From Pseudomonas wuhanensis (GTDB taxonomy: Bacteria; Pseudomonadota; Gammaproteobacteria; Pseudomonadales; Pseudomonadaceae), in assembly GCF_030687395.1 (NCBI RefSeq), contig NZ_CP117430.1, forward strand, positions 1,922,001-1,986,000: 64,000 bases of DNA, read 5' to 3'. The notes beneath the pieces are model-generated. The model was not told the DNA's origin. It saw only the letters and a program-made list of their open reading frames with translations, and did not search any database. Each line of letters opens with the position of its first letter. Position 1 is the first letter of the stretch. Positions 1-7,918 of the stretch are shown here, piece after piece. The translations under genes and the position numbers were made by a program.

Positions 1-201
1 CGGGTGATCCGCACCTTGCGCGAATGGGACATTCGTCTGGACGAATCGCTGTTTCTTGGCGGCCTGACCAAATCGGCTTTTCTCGAAGCCTTTGCCGCCG
101 ACGTATTTTTCGACGATCAGGCCGGCCATTGCGAGCTGGCCCGCGAAGTGGTCGCCACCGGTCATGTGCCCCATGGCATCAGTAACGAGCCGTCGATTTA
201 A
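1..201 (+). CDS. 5'-nucleotidase (PF06189-like), C-terminal fragment
   Basis: Only the last 66 codons are inside the window; the reading frame is open from base 1 and ends in TAA at 199-201. The visible residues include FFLGG-like LFLGGLTKSAFLEAF and VFFDDQ, which I recognise as the C-terminal end of the cytosolic 5'-nucleotidase family found next to usp and cysB in pseudomonads. Such enzymes dephosphorylate nucleoside monophosphates in the cytoplasm. The catalytic N-terminal part lies outside the window, so the call rests on the tail and on the neighbourhood. Confidence 0.6.
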   Translation, partial: RVIRTLREWDIRLDESLFLGGLTKSAFLEAFAADVFFDDQAGHCELAREVVATGHVPHGISNEPSI

Positions 202-298
202 AGCGCTGCGGTTCAATGCGTTGCGCCGAACGCCGCTCTCGCCACGGCGCTGCTAAGCTGAATCAATCTCCGCCATGTTGGCATTAAAGGAGGTCACT

Positions 299-802
299 AT
301 GATTCATTCGATGCTGTATGCCACCGACCTCGGTCTGTATGCACCTTTTGTGATGCAGCATGCGTTGGCACTGGCTCGAACATTCAATGCCGACTTGTAT
401 GTGGTGCACGCGGTTGAGCCGATGGGGTTGTTCGCCGAATCGGTGCTTCAGAGTTACCTCGATGAGCAGGCCCTGAACGAGTTTCACAGTCAGGGTCTGA
501 ATACGGTGATTGCCAATATCGAGCAGCGGGTGCTCGACAGCTTTCGCGAAGAACTGGGGGATGAGGGGGAGCAGGACCTGGAACGGATTCGGGCAGTGCG
601 GGTGCTGCAGGGCGATCCGGCGCAGGTGATTCTCGACCAGGCGCAGAAACTCTCCGTCGATTTGCTGATCGTAGGGAGTCACAGTCATGGCGCTGGCGCG
701 GATACGCCATTGGGCCGAACCGCTGCGCGCGTGTTGCAACTGGCCAGAGTACCGGTCTATCTGGTGCCGCTGATGGAACGTCGCCGCAAAGGGGATCGCT
801 AG
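299..802 (+). CDS. Universal stress protein (UspA family)
   Basis: A 167-residue cytoplasmic protein with the Usp alpha/beta fold: N-terminal MLYATDL strand, a central VRVLQGDPAQVILDQA segment, and the C-terminal nucleotide-binding signature IVGSHSHGAGADTPLGRTAARVL, i.e. the G-2x-G-9x-G(S/T) type loop. This suggests an ATP-binding Usp. The start at 299 is preferred over the upstream in-frame ATG at 275 because AAAGGAGG lies five bases before it. It is a single Usp domain of usual length. It lies between the 5'-nucleotidase and cysB in the same orientation; the 113-nt AT-rich gap before cysB suggests separate transcription. Confidence 0.85.
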   Translation: MIHSMLYATDLGLYAPFVMQHALALARTFNADLYVVHAVEPMGLFAESVLQSYLDEQALNEFHSQGLNTVIANIEQRVLDSFREELGDEGEQDLERIRAVRVLQGDPAQVILDQAQKLSVDLLIVGSHSHGAGADTPLGRTAARVLQLARVPVYLVPLMERRRKGDR

Positions 803-906
803 GACACGAATAATGGCGTTTTGATAAAAAAGTTCTAGATTTATTACTCAAACCATTAATATAGTTATATACCGTCGCTGATGCCCGTGGCGTCTACCTG
901 CTTTGA

Positions 907-1890
<984 letters not shown>

Positions 1891-1903
1891 GCGTCAACAG
1901 ACT

Positions 1904-2398
1904 CTAGACCACCTCGGTGACAGCAAACTGTTGCCGAGCGCCGGCCACCAGAATCTCCACTTCATCCCCTTCGAACTTGCCCAGCAGGCTTTTGCCCAGT
2001 GGTGAGCGAGGGGTGATGACAGTAATCAATTGCCCCACCAGATCAACCTTCAACCCGGCCGCGTCGGGGGCCAGGAACAGCCATTGTTCGCGACCTTTTT
2101 CGTCTTCAAGGCCGAGCAGGGCGCCGACTTCGATGCCGCGCCGCTCGTCATAAGGCCGCAGGGTCAGGTTCTGGCAAAGGCTCAATGACAGCTTGATTTC
2201 CTCCACCCGCCTGGCCTGTCCGGCCGCCAGATAAGACGCCTCCAGCCCCAGGGTGTCGTACTTGTTTTCGGCTATGTTTTCTTCGTGGGTCGCGGTTTCG
2301 TAAGCGGTTTGCGCGGCACGCTCGGCGATGTCGAGATCGATCCGCAGCTTGTCGATAATCAGTTGGTGGACGGTCGGCTTGTGCATGGAGAGCTTCAT
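1904..2398 (-). CDS. GreA/GreB-family transcription elongation factor-like protein
   Basis: A 164-residue protein with a Gre-like layout. The N-terminal half looks like a helical hairpin with an acidic tip (ATHEENIAENKYDTLGLEA), comparable to the GDLSENAEY region of GreA. The C-terminal half has the FKBP-like GreA/GreB domain (VGQLITVITPRSPLGKSLLGK, ending EVEILVAGARQQFAV). True Gre factors reactivate backtracked RNA polymerase through the coiled-coil tip; whether this one does is not shown. I chose the ATG at 2398 because it begins two bases after the stop of the upstream membrane-protein gene, giving TGATCATG, which suggests translational coupling. It is neither canonical greA nor greB. Its 3' end faces cysB with a 13-nt gap. 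Confidence 0.7.
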   Translation of the reverse strand: MKLSMHKPTVHQLIIDKLRIDLDIAERAAQTAYETATHEENIAENKYDTLGLEASYLAAGQARRVEEIKLSLSLCQNLTLRPYDERRGIEVGALLGLEDEKGREQWLFLAPDAAGLKVDLVGQLITVITPRSPLGKSLLGKFEGDEVEILVAGARQQFAVTEVV

Positions 2399-2400
2399 GA

Positions 2401-2799
2401 TCAATCGCAGAATTGCAGGACATTGGCGCGGCTTTTTTCGCTCGGTGCCGTTTGATTCTGCTGCAGCCAGAACTGGCATTTTGGATTGGACAGATTGTGT
2501 TTGCTGCTTCTGGCCTGTTCCACCATTTGCTGCTGTTCATTCCTGCGCAGGTGGTCCTCGTACTGTTCGAACATCGGGTTCTGTGGGGCAGGTTGCTCAA
2601 TCACCGGTGGCCTGGTCAGTTGTTCCACCGCCTGGGCCAAGGGCGCCAATTGCTCGTTGAACAACAGGCGCCAGGCGAGCCAGCAAGTCAGTGCGATCGC
2701 GATGAATCCCAGCCACAAACCGAGGGCAATGCTGCCGGTCAGTTGCAGCGCATTGAACTGGATCGGCAAGGGACGGCGCGGGTTGGGACGGTAGGGCAT
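2401..2799 (-). CDS. Small inner-membrane protein of unknown function
   Basis: A 132-residue protein with a basic, proline-rich start (MPYRPNPRRP), one clear membrane segment at about residues 22-43 (GSIALGLWLGFIAIALTCWL), and a soluble, Gln-rich, probably coiled-coil C-terminal part. The start at 2799 is fixed by AGGAGG seven bases upstream. It is followed two bases after its stop by the Gre-like gene, so the two are probably one operon. I do not recognise the family; the arrangement predicts a single-pass protein with a cytoplasmic tail. Confidence 0.6.
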   Translation of the reverse strand: MPYRPNPRRPLPIQFNALQLTGSIALGLWLGFIAIALTCWLAWRLLFNEQLAPLAQAVEQLTRPPVIEQPAPQNPMFEQYEDHLRRNEQQQMVEQARSSKHNLSNPKCQFWLQQNQTAPSEKSRANVLQFCD

Positions 2800-2923
2800 T
2801 ACTGCCTCCTGGCGGATGGTCGCGGGCAAGTGGCGATTGTCGCATGAAGATTAATCGCCGTCGGCTCTTCTGCACGGGGTAATTTATGCGGACAATCGGC
2901 GCCTTTGCCAACGGGAGCCTGGA

Positions 2924-4066
2924 ATGCCTGAAATGAAAACCCGCTGGGATATTTTTTGCACCGTGGTCGACAACTTCGGCGACATCGGTGTGACCTGGCG
3001 TCTGGCTCGACAACTGGTGGCTGAACATTCAGTGGCGGTGCGATTGTGGGTCGACGACCTGCGAGCCTTTGAGCGTTTGTGTCCGCAGATCGATATCAAC
3101 GCTGCGCAGCAATGGCGGCAGGGCGTCGAGGTGCGACAGTGGTCGGCCGACTGGCAGCCCACCGAAGCCGCTGATGTCGTCATCGCCGCATTCGCCTGCC
3201 AGTTGCCGAGTGCCTATATGGAGGCCATGGCCGAACGGGAAAAACCGCCGCTGTGGATGAACCTCGATTATCTGAGTGCCGAAGACTGGGTCGTCGGCTG
3301 CCACGGCTTGCCGTCGGTGAAGTACAAGAACGTGCAAAAGTTCTTTTTCTTCCCGGGGTTCCGCAAGGGCACCGGTGGCTTGCTGCGTGAAAGCGGATTG
3401 CTGGAGCGGCGTCGGCAGTTTCAGCAAAGTCCGCAAGCTCAGCAAGAATTCCTGCAAGGCCTGGGGGTTGATCGCGCACCGAATGCACAACTGATCTCGC
3501 TGTTTGCCTACGAAAATACCGGGCTGGCCAGTTGGCTGGACACGATGGCGCTCGACTCGACGCCCACGCATCTGCTGGTACCCGAAGGCCGGATTCTCGG
3601 CGACGTCGAACGCTGGCTCGGGGTGGATGGGCTGAAGGCCGGGACGGTGCATGTGCGCGATGCCTTGACCGTGCAAGTGCTGCCATTCGTCCGACAGGAT
3701 CAATATGACCCGCTGCTGTGGAGTTGCGATTTCAATGCCGTGCGCGGCGAAGACTCTTTTGTCCGCGCCCAATGGGCAGGTCGTCCGTTGCTCTGGCACA
3801 TCTATCGGCAGGACGAAGACATCCATCTGGACAAGCTCGACGCCTTCCTGACCCTGTACACCCAAGGCCTGTCCAAGCCGGCTGGCGAGGCGATCAGTGG
3901 TCTATGGCGGGCATGGAATGCAGGTGAGACAATGACTGATCACTGGAAATCAACCCGCAAACATTGGCCTGAACTGGAAAAACATGCCGAGACATGGTGT
4001 CTGGAACAAGCCTTGCAGGCAGATCTTACCGCAGCGCTGGTACAGTTTTACCTAAATTGGATATGA
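2924..4066 (+). CDS. earP: EarP, protein-arginine rhamnosyltransferase for EF-P
   Basis: A 380-residue GT-B-like enzyme that transfers rhamnose from dTDP-L-rhamnose to an arginine of elongation factor P. Seen: the N-terminal WDIFCTVVDNFGDIGVTWRL and the RLWVDDLRAFERLCP segment, very like P. aeruginosa EarP, and the C-terminal nucleotide-sugar region (PFVRQDQYDPLLWSCDFNAVRGEDSFVRAQWAGRPLLWHIY). The efp gene begins 48 bp downstream on the same strand and carries the matching acceptor arginine. GGGAG precedes the start; ATG 2933 is an alternative start. The pair EarP plus R32-type EF-P is the known alternative to the EpmA/lysine system, relieving ribosome stalling at polyproline stretches. Confidence 0.93.
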   Translation: MPEMKTRWDIFCTVVDNFGDIGVTWRLARQLVAEHSVAVRLWVDDLRAFERLCPQIDINAAQQWRQGVEVRQWSADWQPTEAADVVIAAFACQLPSAYMEAMAEREKPPLWMNLDYLSAEDWVVGCHGLPSVKYKNVQKFFFFPGFRKGTGGLLRESGLLERRRQFQQSPQAQQEFLQGLGVDRAPNAQLISLFAYENTGLASWLDTMALDSTPTHLLVPEGRILGDVERWLGVDGLKAGTVHVRDALTVQVLPFVRQDQYDPLLWSCDFNAVRGEDSFVRAQWAGRPLLWHIYRQDEDIHLDKLDAFLTLYTQGLSKPAGEAISGLWRAWNAGETMTDHWKSTRKHWPELEKHAETWCLEQALQADLTAALVQFYLNWI

Positions 4067-4114
4067 TACGCGGCCTAGATTTTTGTAAATCCCATCCAAA
4101 TTCGGATATTCGCA

Positions 4115-4684
4115 ATGAAAACTGGTAAAGAACTGAAACCCGGGATGGTGATCCGTCTCGAAAACGATCCTTGGCTGGTTCAGAAAGCTGAATTCACCAA
4201 GTCGGGTCGTAACAGCGCGATCATGAAGACCAAGCTGAAGAACCTGCTGACCGGTTACAAGACCGAGATCGTTTACAGCGCCGACGACAAGCTGGACGAC
4301 GTGATCCTCGACCGTAAAGAAGCGACCCTGTCCTTCATCAGCGGCGACTCCTACACGTTCATGGACACCACTGACTACACCATGTACGAGCTGAACGCTG
4401 AAGACATCGAAGCCGTTCTGCCTTTCGTTGAAGAAGGCATGACCGATGTTTGCGAAGCGATCTTCTTCGAAGAACGTCTGGTTTCCGTAGAACTGCCGAC
4501 CACTATCGTGCGTCAGGTTGACTACACCGAAGGTTCCGCTCGCGGTGACACTTCCGGCAAGGTGATGAAGCCTGCCAAACTGAAGAACGGTACCGAGCTG
4601 TCGGTTGCTGACTTCATCGAAATCGGCGACATGATCGAGATCGATACCCGCGAAGGCGGTTCCTACAAAGGCCGTGCTAAATAA
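4115..4684 (+). CDS. efp: Elongation factor P (arginine-rhamnosylated type)
   Basis: A 189-residue protein of the usual EF-P length, with KOW-like N-terminal domain ([20 protein letters not shown]) and two OB-fold domains, ending [10 protein letters not shown]. The loop that reaches the peptidyl-transferase centre reads KSGRNSA, with arginine at residue 32 rather than the lysine of the EpmA pathway; this is the EarP acceptor site. Lies directly downstream of earP. A TATGAT hexamer at 4062-4067, overlapping the earP end, could be the -10 of its own promoter, which would fit the high demand for EF-P; I see no good -35. Followed by a strong terminator. Confidence 0.97.
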   Translation: MKTGKELKPGMVIRLENDPWLVQKAEFTKSGRNSAIMKTKLKNLLTGYKTEIVYSADDKLDDVILDRKEATLSFISGDSYTFMDTTDYTMYELNAEDIEAVLPFVEEGMTDVCEAIFFEERLVSVELPTTIVRQVDYTEGSARGDTSGKVMKPAKLKNGTELSVADFIEIGDMIEIDTREGGSYKGRAK

Positions 4685-4701
4685 GCACTGCTTGAGGAAT
4701 G

Positions 4702-4732
4702 AAAAAGCCCGACCATTGAGTCGGGCTTTTTT
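4702..4732 (+). terminator. Rho-independent terminator after efp
   Basis: Hairpin AAAAAGCCCGAC - CATTGA - GTCGGGCTTTTTT: an 8-bp GC-rich stem followed by a run of T, 17 bases after the efp stop. The A-run on the 5' side makes it potentially bidirectional. Confidence 0.9.
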
Positions 4733-4743
4733 GTGGCCTCATT

Positions 4744-4834
4744 CCTGTAGGAGCGAGGCTTGCCCGCGAAAGCGATTTATCATTCAACATTGATGTCGAC
4801 TGACACTACGTCTTCGCGGGCAAGCCTCGCTCCT
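4744..4834. repeat. REP pair (REPIN) whose right edge is split by the IS110 element
   Basis: Two inverted REP arms: CCTGTAGGAGCGAGGCTTGC at the left and TTCGCGGGCAAGCCTCGCTC at the right, separated by about 45 bp. The right arm should end in CTCCTACA.. but stops at CTCCT, base 4834; the continuation ACAAGG is found at 6113-6118 on the far side of the insertion sequence. Rejoining 4834 to 6113 restores an intact REP edge. Confidence 0.9.
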
Positions 4835-4847
4835 TGTATGTTGGCCG

Positions 4848-5040
4848 AACACCCGGCGAGAGCAGCTAAGCTCCTCGGTGTTGTCTCAAAGATGTGTTTC
4901 TGGGGGAGGCCGATCGCTCCTGAAGGCAGGATTTGCTCCTGACCTTGTCTGTAGAGAGGCCCCCCCGCCTCATTGCCCACCACGAAGAGTATCGAGAAGC
5001 CGACAAGTCGGACTTCGCATTACAAGGTTGCAGTGGCATG
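4848..5040 (+). ncRNA. Putative bridge RNA of the IS110 element
   Basis: Seen in sequence. (1) A 5' stem-loop, AACACC (4848-4853) with GGTGTT (4877-4882). (2) A target loop closed by GGGGG-A-GGCC (4902-4911) with GGCCCCCCC (4958-4966). It contains TCGCTCCT (4914-4921), identical to the REP left of the insertion (4827-4834); a small hairpin CAGGA/TCCTG (4927-4941); and CCTTGT (4943-4948), the exact complement of ACAAGG right of the insertion. (3) A donor loop closed by CAT.GCC.AC (4971-4980) with GTGGCATG (5033-5040). It contains AGAGTATC (4986-4993), identical to the right end (6104-6111); a hairpin (4995-5016); and TACAAG (5021-5026), complementary to CTTGTA at the left end. Known: IS621 bridge RNA has this order. 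Exact RNA ends are inferred. Confidence 0.8.
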
Positions 5041-5099
5041 AAGTTCGAGGTCGGGGGAACCAGGAGCCATCTTCACCCAGTTTCCTTGGAGTGGAAAGC

Positions 5100-6095
5100 A
5101 TGAGTGTACACGTCGGATTGGATGTTGGTTCTCGCACCACAGCAATGGGATGGCGTGACAAAGGCCGTGCAGCTGGCTCGTGGGATATCGCTCAAACGCC
5201 CAAGGGGCGCAAGGCTGCCGTGAAAAAGCTGATAGCACTCAAACCGCTTTCTGTGGTCATGGAAGCCACCGGGATTTATTACCTGGATCTGGCCCTGGAG
5301 TTAAGCACTGCAGGCTTGCCGGTTTCTGTGATCAACCCGAAAAGCTCCCGCAATTTTGCAAGACTGATGCTTCAACACAGTAAAACGGACGCCATCGACG
5401 CCCAGTTGCTAGCGGAGTACGGCGAACGCATGACGCCTCGCTTGTGGACTCCTCCAAGCCCCGCCCAGCTTGAGTTGCGTGCCATTGGCCGGCATATCAA
5501 CCGTCTGACCTGCCACTGCACCCGAGCGAAGAATGAGCTGCATGCCCTTCAAGCGACCGAAACAACTTCAGCGATGCTGATTGAGGATGAGGAAGAAGCT
5601 ATTGCGATGTTCGGCAGGCGCATCGAACGGTTTAGGCGAGCCGGGCGAGACATCATCGCTAGCTGTCCAATTTTGCAGGAGCAGTTTGATCACATGGTGG
5701 CTGCACCCGGAATGGGTGAGGTCTCGACATTTGCAGTGCTGGCTGAACTGACGACCCTGCCAGTGACACTCAAATCCCCGCAGATCAGTCGTTATGCAGG
5801 GCTGGACGTGCGACTGACCCAGTCTGGAACGAGCATCGACAAACCCGGGCGCCTGAGCAAGGGTGGCAACGCCTACCTGCGCTCGGCGATGTTCATGCCT
5901 GCCATGTCAGCGATCCGTTGCGATCCTTATGTGAAGGCTTTTTACGACGTGCTAGTCGGTCGTGGAAAACGAAAAATGCAGGCCATCTGCGCGGTTATGC
6001 GCAAATACCTGACAGGCTTGTGGGCCTGCATACGTGCTGGAGAGGATTTCGATACGGCCAAGCTTTTCAGCGAAAAACATCTGCTAAAAGCTTGA
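5100..6095 (+). CDS. IS110-family transposase (DEDD plus serine recombinase)
   Basis: A 331-residue bridge-RNA-guided recombinase. The N-terminal RuvC-like domain shows D8 (VGLDVG), E55 (VMEATGIYY), D97 and D100 (KTDAIDAQ); spacings of 42 and 3 between the last three are those of IS621. The C-terminal Transposase_20 domain carries the serine motif GRLSKGGNAYLRS, with the serine at about residue 253. Start chosen at ATG 5100, which gives the conserved MSVHVGLDVG N-terminus; the frame is open upstream to 4878 but that part overlaps the bridge-RNA region. TTGGAG lies just upstream. No frameshift or stop, so apparently intact. Confidence 0.93.
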   Translation: MSVHVGLDVGSRTTAMGWRDKGRAAGSWDIAQTPKGRKAAVKKLIALKPLSVVMEATGIYYLDLALELSTAGLPVSVINPKSSRNFARLMLQHSKTDAIDAQLLAEYGERMTPRLWTPPSPAQLELRAIGRHINRLTCHCTRAKNELHALQATETTSAMLIEDEEEAIAMFGRRIERFRRAGRDIIASCPILQEQFDHMVAAPGMGEVSTFAVLAELTTLPVTLKSPQISRYAGLDVRLTQSGTSIDKPGRLSKGGNAYLRSAMFMPAMSAIRCDPYVKAFYDVLVGRGKRKMQAICAVMRKYLTGLWACIRAGEDFDTAKLFSEKHLLKA

Positions 6096-6112
6096 CCGTG
6101 AACAGAGTATCT
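6092..6112 (+). promoter_or_regulatory. -35 half of a promoter formed only when the IS ends are joined
   Basis: TTGACC at 6092-6097 (5 of 6 to the sigma-70 -35) overlaps the transposase stop. If the right end at 6112 is joined to the left end at 4835, as in a circular intermediate, the next bases give TATGTT (4837-4842) as a -10 with exactly 17 bp between. In the inserted state the -10-like hexamer has only REP sequence upstream. IS621 is known to create its bridge-RNA promoter in this way; here it is an inference from the sequence. Confidence 0.6.
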
Positions 6113-6124
6113 ACAAGGGGTGTG

Positions 6125-7141
6125 TTATTTCTTCAGGTGTTGCTTGAGCTCTTCGGACGCCTGCAACATCGCCGAGCGCACCGCGGGCACCTGGCTCACT
6201 ACGTTAAGCAAACCATAGTCGTGGATCATGCCGTTGTAGCGCACCGCCGTGACCGGCACACCGGCCTCGTCGAGTTTGCGCGCGTACGCTTCACCTTCAT
6301 CGCGCAGTACATCGGCGCTCGCCGTCTGCACCAGGGCAGGTGGCAAGCCCTTGAGTTGCGCAGTGGTTGCCCGCAGCGGTGAGGCGTAGATCTCGTTACG
6401 CTGTTTGGCGTCGGTGGTGTAGTTGTCCCAGAACCACTTCATCATGTTTTTGGTGAGGAAGTGCCCCTCGGCGAACTGGTTATAGGACGCCGTCTCGAAG
6501 CTGGCGTCAGTCACCGGCCACAACAGCACCTGGAATCTGATCGCCGGCGTGCCTTTGTCTTTGGCCATCAGTGCAACCACGGCCGCCATATTGCCACCGA
6601 CGCTGTTGCCGGCCACGGCCAGTCGTTTGCCGTCGACGTTGATCTCTTTACCGTGCTCGGCCACCCACTTTGTCGCGGCGTAGGCCTGGTTGATCGCCAC
6701 CGGGTAATGCGCTTCCGGCGACGGGGTGTAATTGACGAACACCGCCGCCGCGCCCGAACCCGTTACCAGGTCCCGAACCAATCTTTCGTGGGTCGGGAAG
6801 TCCCCCAGTACCCAGCCACCGCCGTGGAAGAACATGAACACCGGCAGCTCGCCTTTGACCCCGGCCGGCCGAACGATGGTCAGGCTGATCGGTTGGCCGT
6901 CGACCTGGATGGTCTTCTCGCTGACATCGGCTTTTGGCAACGTCAGTTTCACCCCGGCCTGTGCACCCACCAACACCGCGCGGGCATCGGCAGGGGTGAG
7001 CTGCTCGATCGGTTTACCGGTGCCGGCATTCAGCACGTCAAGGAACGCCTGGGTGTTGTGTTCAACCCCATTGCCTGCGAATGCACTGTTGATGGACAGA
7101 GCGAGAAGAGTACCGGTCAAGACTTTGCTGAAAGTGTTCAT
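6125..7141 (-). CDS. Secreted/periplasmic alpha/beta hydrolase (HSL-type esterase)
   Basis: A 338-residue esterase/lipase of the hormone-sensitive-lipase family (Abhydrolase_3). Seen: N-terminal signal peptide (basic start, hydrophobic LTGTLLALSINSAFA, likely cleavage after AFA); oxyanion-hole motif FFHGGGW; nucleophile elbow GNSVGG (serine in the GxSxG position, D to N change from the usual GDSAGG); and a late D-H pair (SADVLRDEG, GMIHDYG). Start at 7141 rather than 7147 because AGGA is then seven bases upstream. Substrate unknown. The stop lies only 12 bp from the right end of the insertion sequence, so the transposase and this gene converge. The downstream side of this gene is where REP and IS accumulated. 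Confidence 0.85.
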   Translation of the reverse strand: MNTFSKVLTGTLLALSINSAFAGNGVEHNTQAFLDVLNAGTGKPIEQLTPADARAVLVGAQAGVKLTLPKADVSEKTIQVDGQPISLTIVRPAGVKGELPVFMFFHGGGWVLGDFPTHERLVRDLVTGSGAAAVFVNYTPSPEAHYPVAINQAYAATKWVAEHGKEINVDGKRLAVAGNSVGGNMAAVVALMAKDKGTPAIRFQVLLWPVTDASFETASYNQFAEGHFLTKNMMKWFWDNYTTDAKQRNEIYASPLRATTAQLKGLPPALVQTASADVLRDEGEAYARKLDEAGVPVTAVRYNGMIHDYGLLNVVSQVPAVRSAMLQASEELKQHLKK

Positions 7142-7173
7142 ATCCATTTCCTGTTCGACCTTGGAGTCAGCGG

Positions 7174-7593
7174 TTAGACGGTGACGTGCAGGCGCACATC
7201 GACGTTGCCACGGGTGGCGTTGGAGTACGGGCAGACTTGGTGGGCGGCTTCTACCAGGCTTTGTGCATCGGCTTGTTCAAGACCCGGCAAGCTGATGTGC
7301 AGGTCGATGTCCAGACCGAAACCGCCAGGGATCTGGCCGATGCCGACGTGGGCGGTGATCGACGCGTTGTCCGGGATTTTGCGTTTGGTCTGGCTGGCGA
7401 CGAATTTCAGTGCGCCGATGAAGCAGGCGGAGTAGCCAGCTGCAAACAGTTGTTCTGGGTTGGTTGCTGCGCCGCCGGCACCACCGAGTTCTTTCGGGGT
7501 AGCGAGTTTGACGTCCAGGACGTTGTCGCTGGAGATCGCACGACCGTCACGGCCGCCGGTGGAGGTTGCGATTGCGGTGTAGAGAGTTTGCAT
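7174..7593 (-). CDS. ohr: Organic hydroperoxide resistance protein Ohr
   Basis: A 139-residue OsmC/Ohr-fold thiol peroxidase that reduces organic and lipid hydroperoxides using lipoylated partners. The two redox cysteines are visible in the usual contexts: GYSACFIGAL and HQVCPYSNATRGN. The N-terminus MQTLYTAIATSTGGRDGRA is typical of Ohr rather than OsmC. Start at 7593 has GAGG eight bases upstream. It is located upstream of the esterase on the same strand (32-bp gap) and downstream of ohrR, separated from it by a 325-bp gap holding a REP pair and a putative operator, consistent with OhrR control. Confidence 0.95.
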   Translation of the reverse strand: MQTLYTAIATSTGGRDGRAISSDNVLDVKLATPKELGGAGGAATNPEQLFAAGYSACFIGALKFVASQTKRKIPDNASITAHVGIGQIPGGFGLDIDLHISLPGLEQADAQSLVEAAHQVCPYSNATRGNVDVRLHVTV

Positions 7594-7674
7594 GGTGTGA
7601 GCCTCGTTCGGGTTTCGATGTTTTGCGCTAAATGTTTGCGCGCTAAGTAAGTGCGAGGTAAATGTAGCTCGCAA

Positions 7675-7696
7675 ATATTTAGTGCGCAATATAAAT
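7675..7696. promoter_or_regulatory. Putative OhrR operator upstream of ohr
   Basis: This 22-bp AT-rich element with core TTTAGTGCGC lies 82 bp before the ohr start. It matches the element at 8423-8444 upstream of ohrR at 17 of 22 positions, in the same orientation. A shared element in front of both ohr and the regulator gene is what an autoregulated OhrR circuit predicts. Binding itself is an inference. Confidence 0.55.
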
Positions 7697-7816
7697 TTTC
7701 GAAAAAATTTATTTAAAGTCGTAGTCCAGCAATTCGATTGGGGAGGAGAGGCTTGAGATAGAGGCTTTCGTGCGGGATTTTTGCGAGGTGAAATTTTTTG
7801 CGACGGGAGAGGACGC

Positions 7817-7906
7817 CTTCGCGGGCAAGCCTCGCTCCTACGGTTTTTGTGTCGTTTACAAATTTATCGACCGAGAACCTGTGGAGCGAGGCTTGCCCGC
7901 GAAGAA
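7817..7906. repeat. REP pair between ohr and ohrR
   Basis: Inverted arms TTCGCGGGCAAGCCTCGCTC (7818 on) and GAGCGAGGCTTGCCCGCGAA (ending about 7904) around a roughly 43-bp AT-rich centre. Same subtype as the REP occupied by the insertion sequence, but its edge reads CTCCTACGG rather than CTCCTACAAGG. Confidence 0.9.
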
Positions 7907-7918
7907 CGATAATGCGGT

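Larger units (their letters stand above)
4835..6112 (+). mobile_element. IS110-family insertion sequence, IS621-like organisation, inserted in a REP repeat
   Basis: About 1278 bp, single transposase gene, no terminal inverted repeats visible, long (about 265 nt) non-coding left end and a very short right end (17 nt after the stop codon). This is the IS110-group layout. Ends were set from three agreeing observations. The REP is restored by joining 4834 to 6113. CT occurs at both junctions (4833-4834 and 6111-6112), so the element could equally be written 4833-6110. Both loops of the putative bridge RNA point to the same dinucleotide. Known family behaviour: IS621 and ISPpu-type elements target REP sequences. 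The transposase reading frame is intact with all expected catalytic residues, so the element may be active. Confidence 0.88.

Noticed and set aside
4941..4966. GC-rich hairpin in the IS leader considered as a terminator
   Set aside because: No T-run follows the stem, and the transposase gene starts downstream on the same strand; the bridge-RNA reading explains the stem and loop better.
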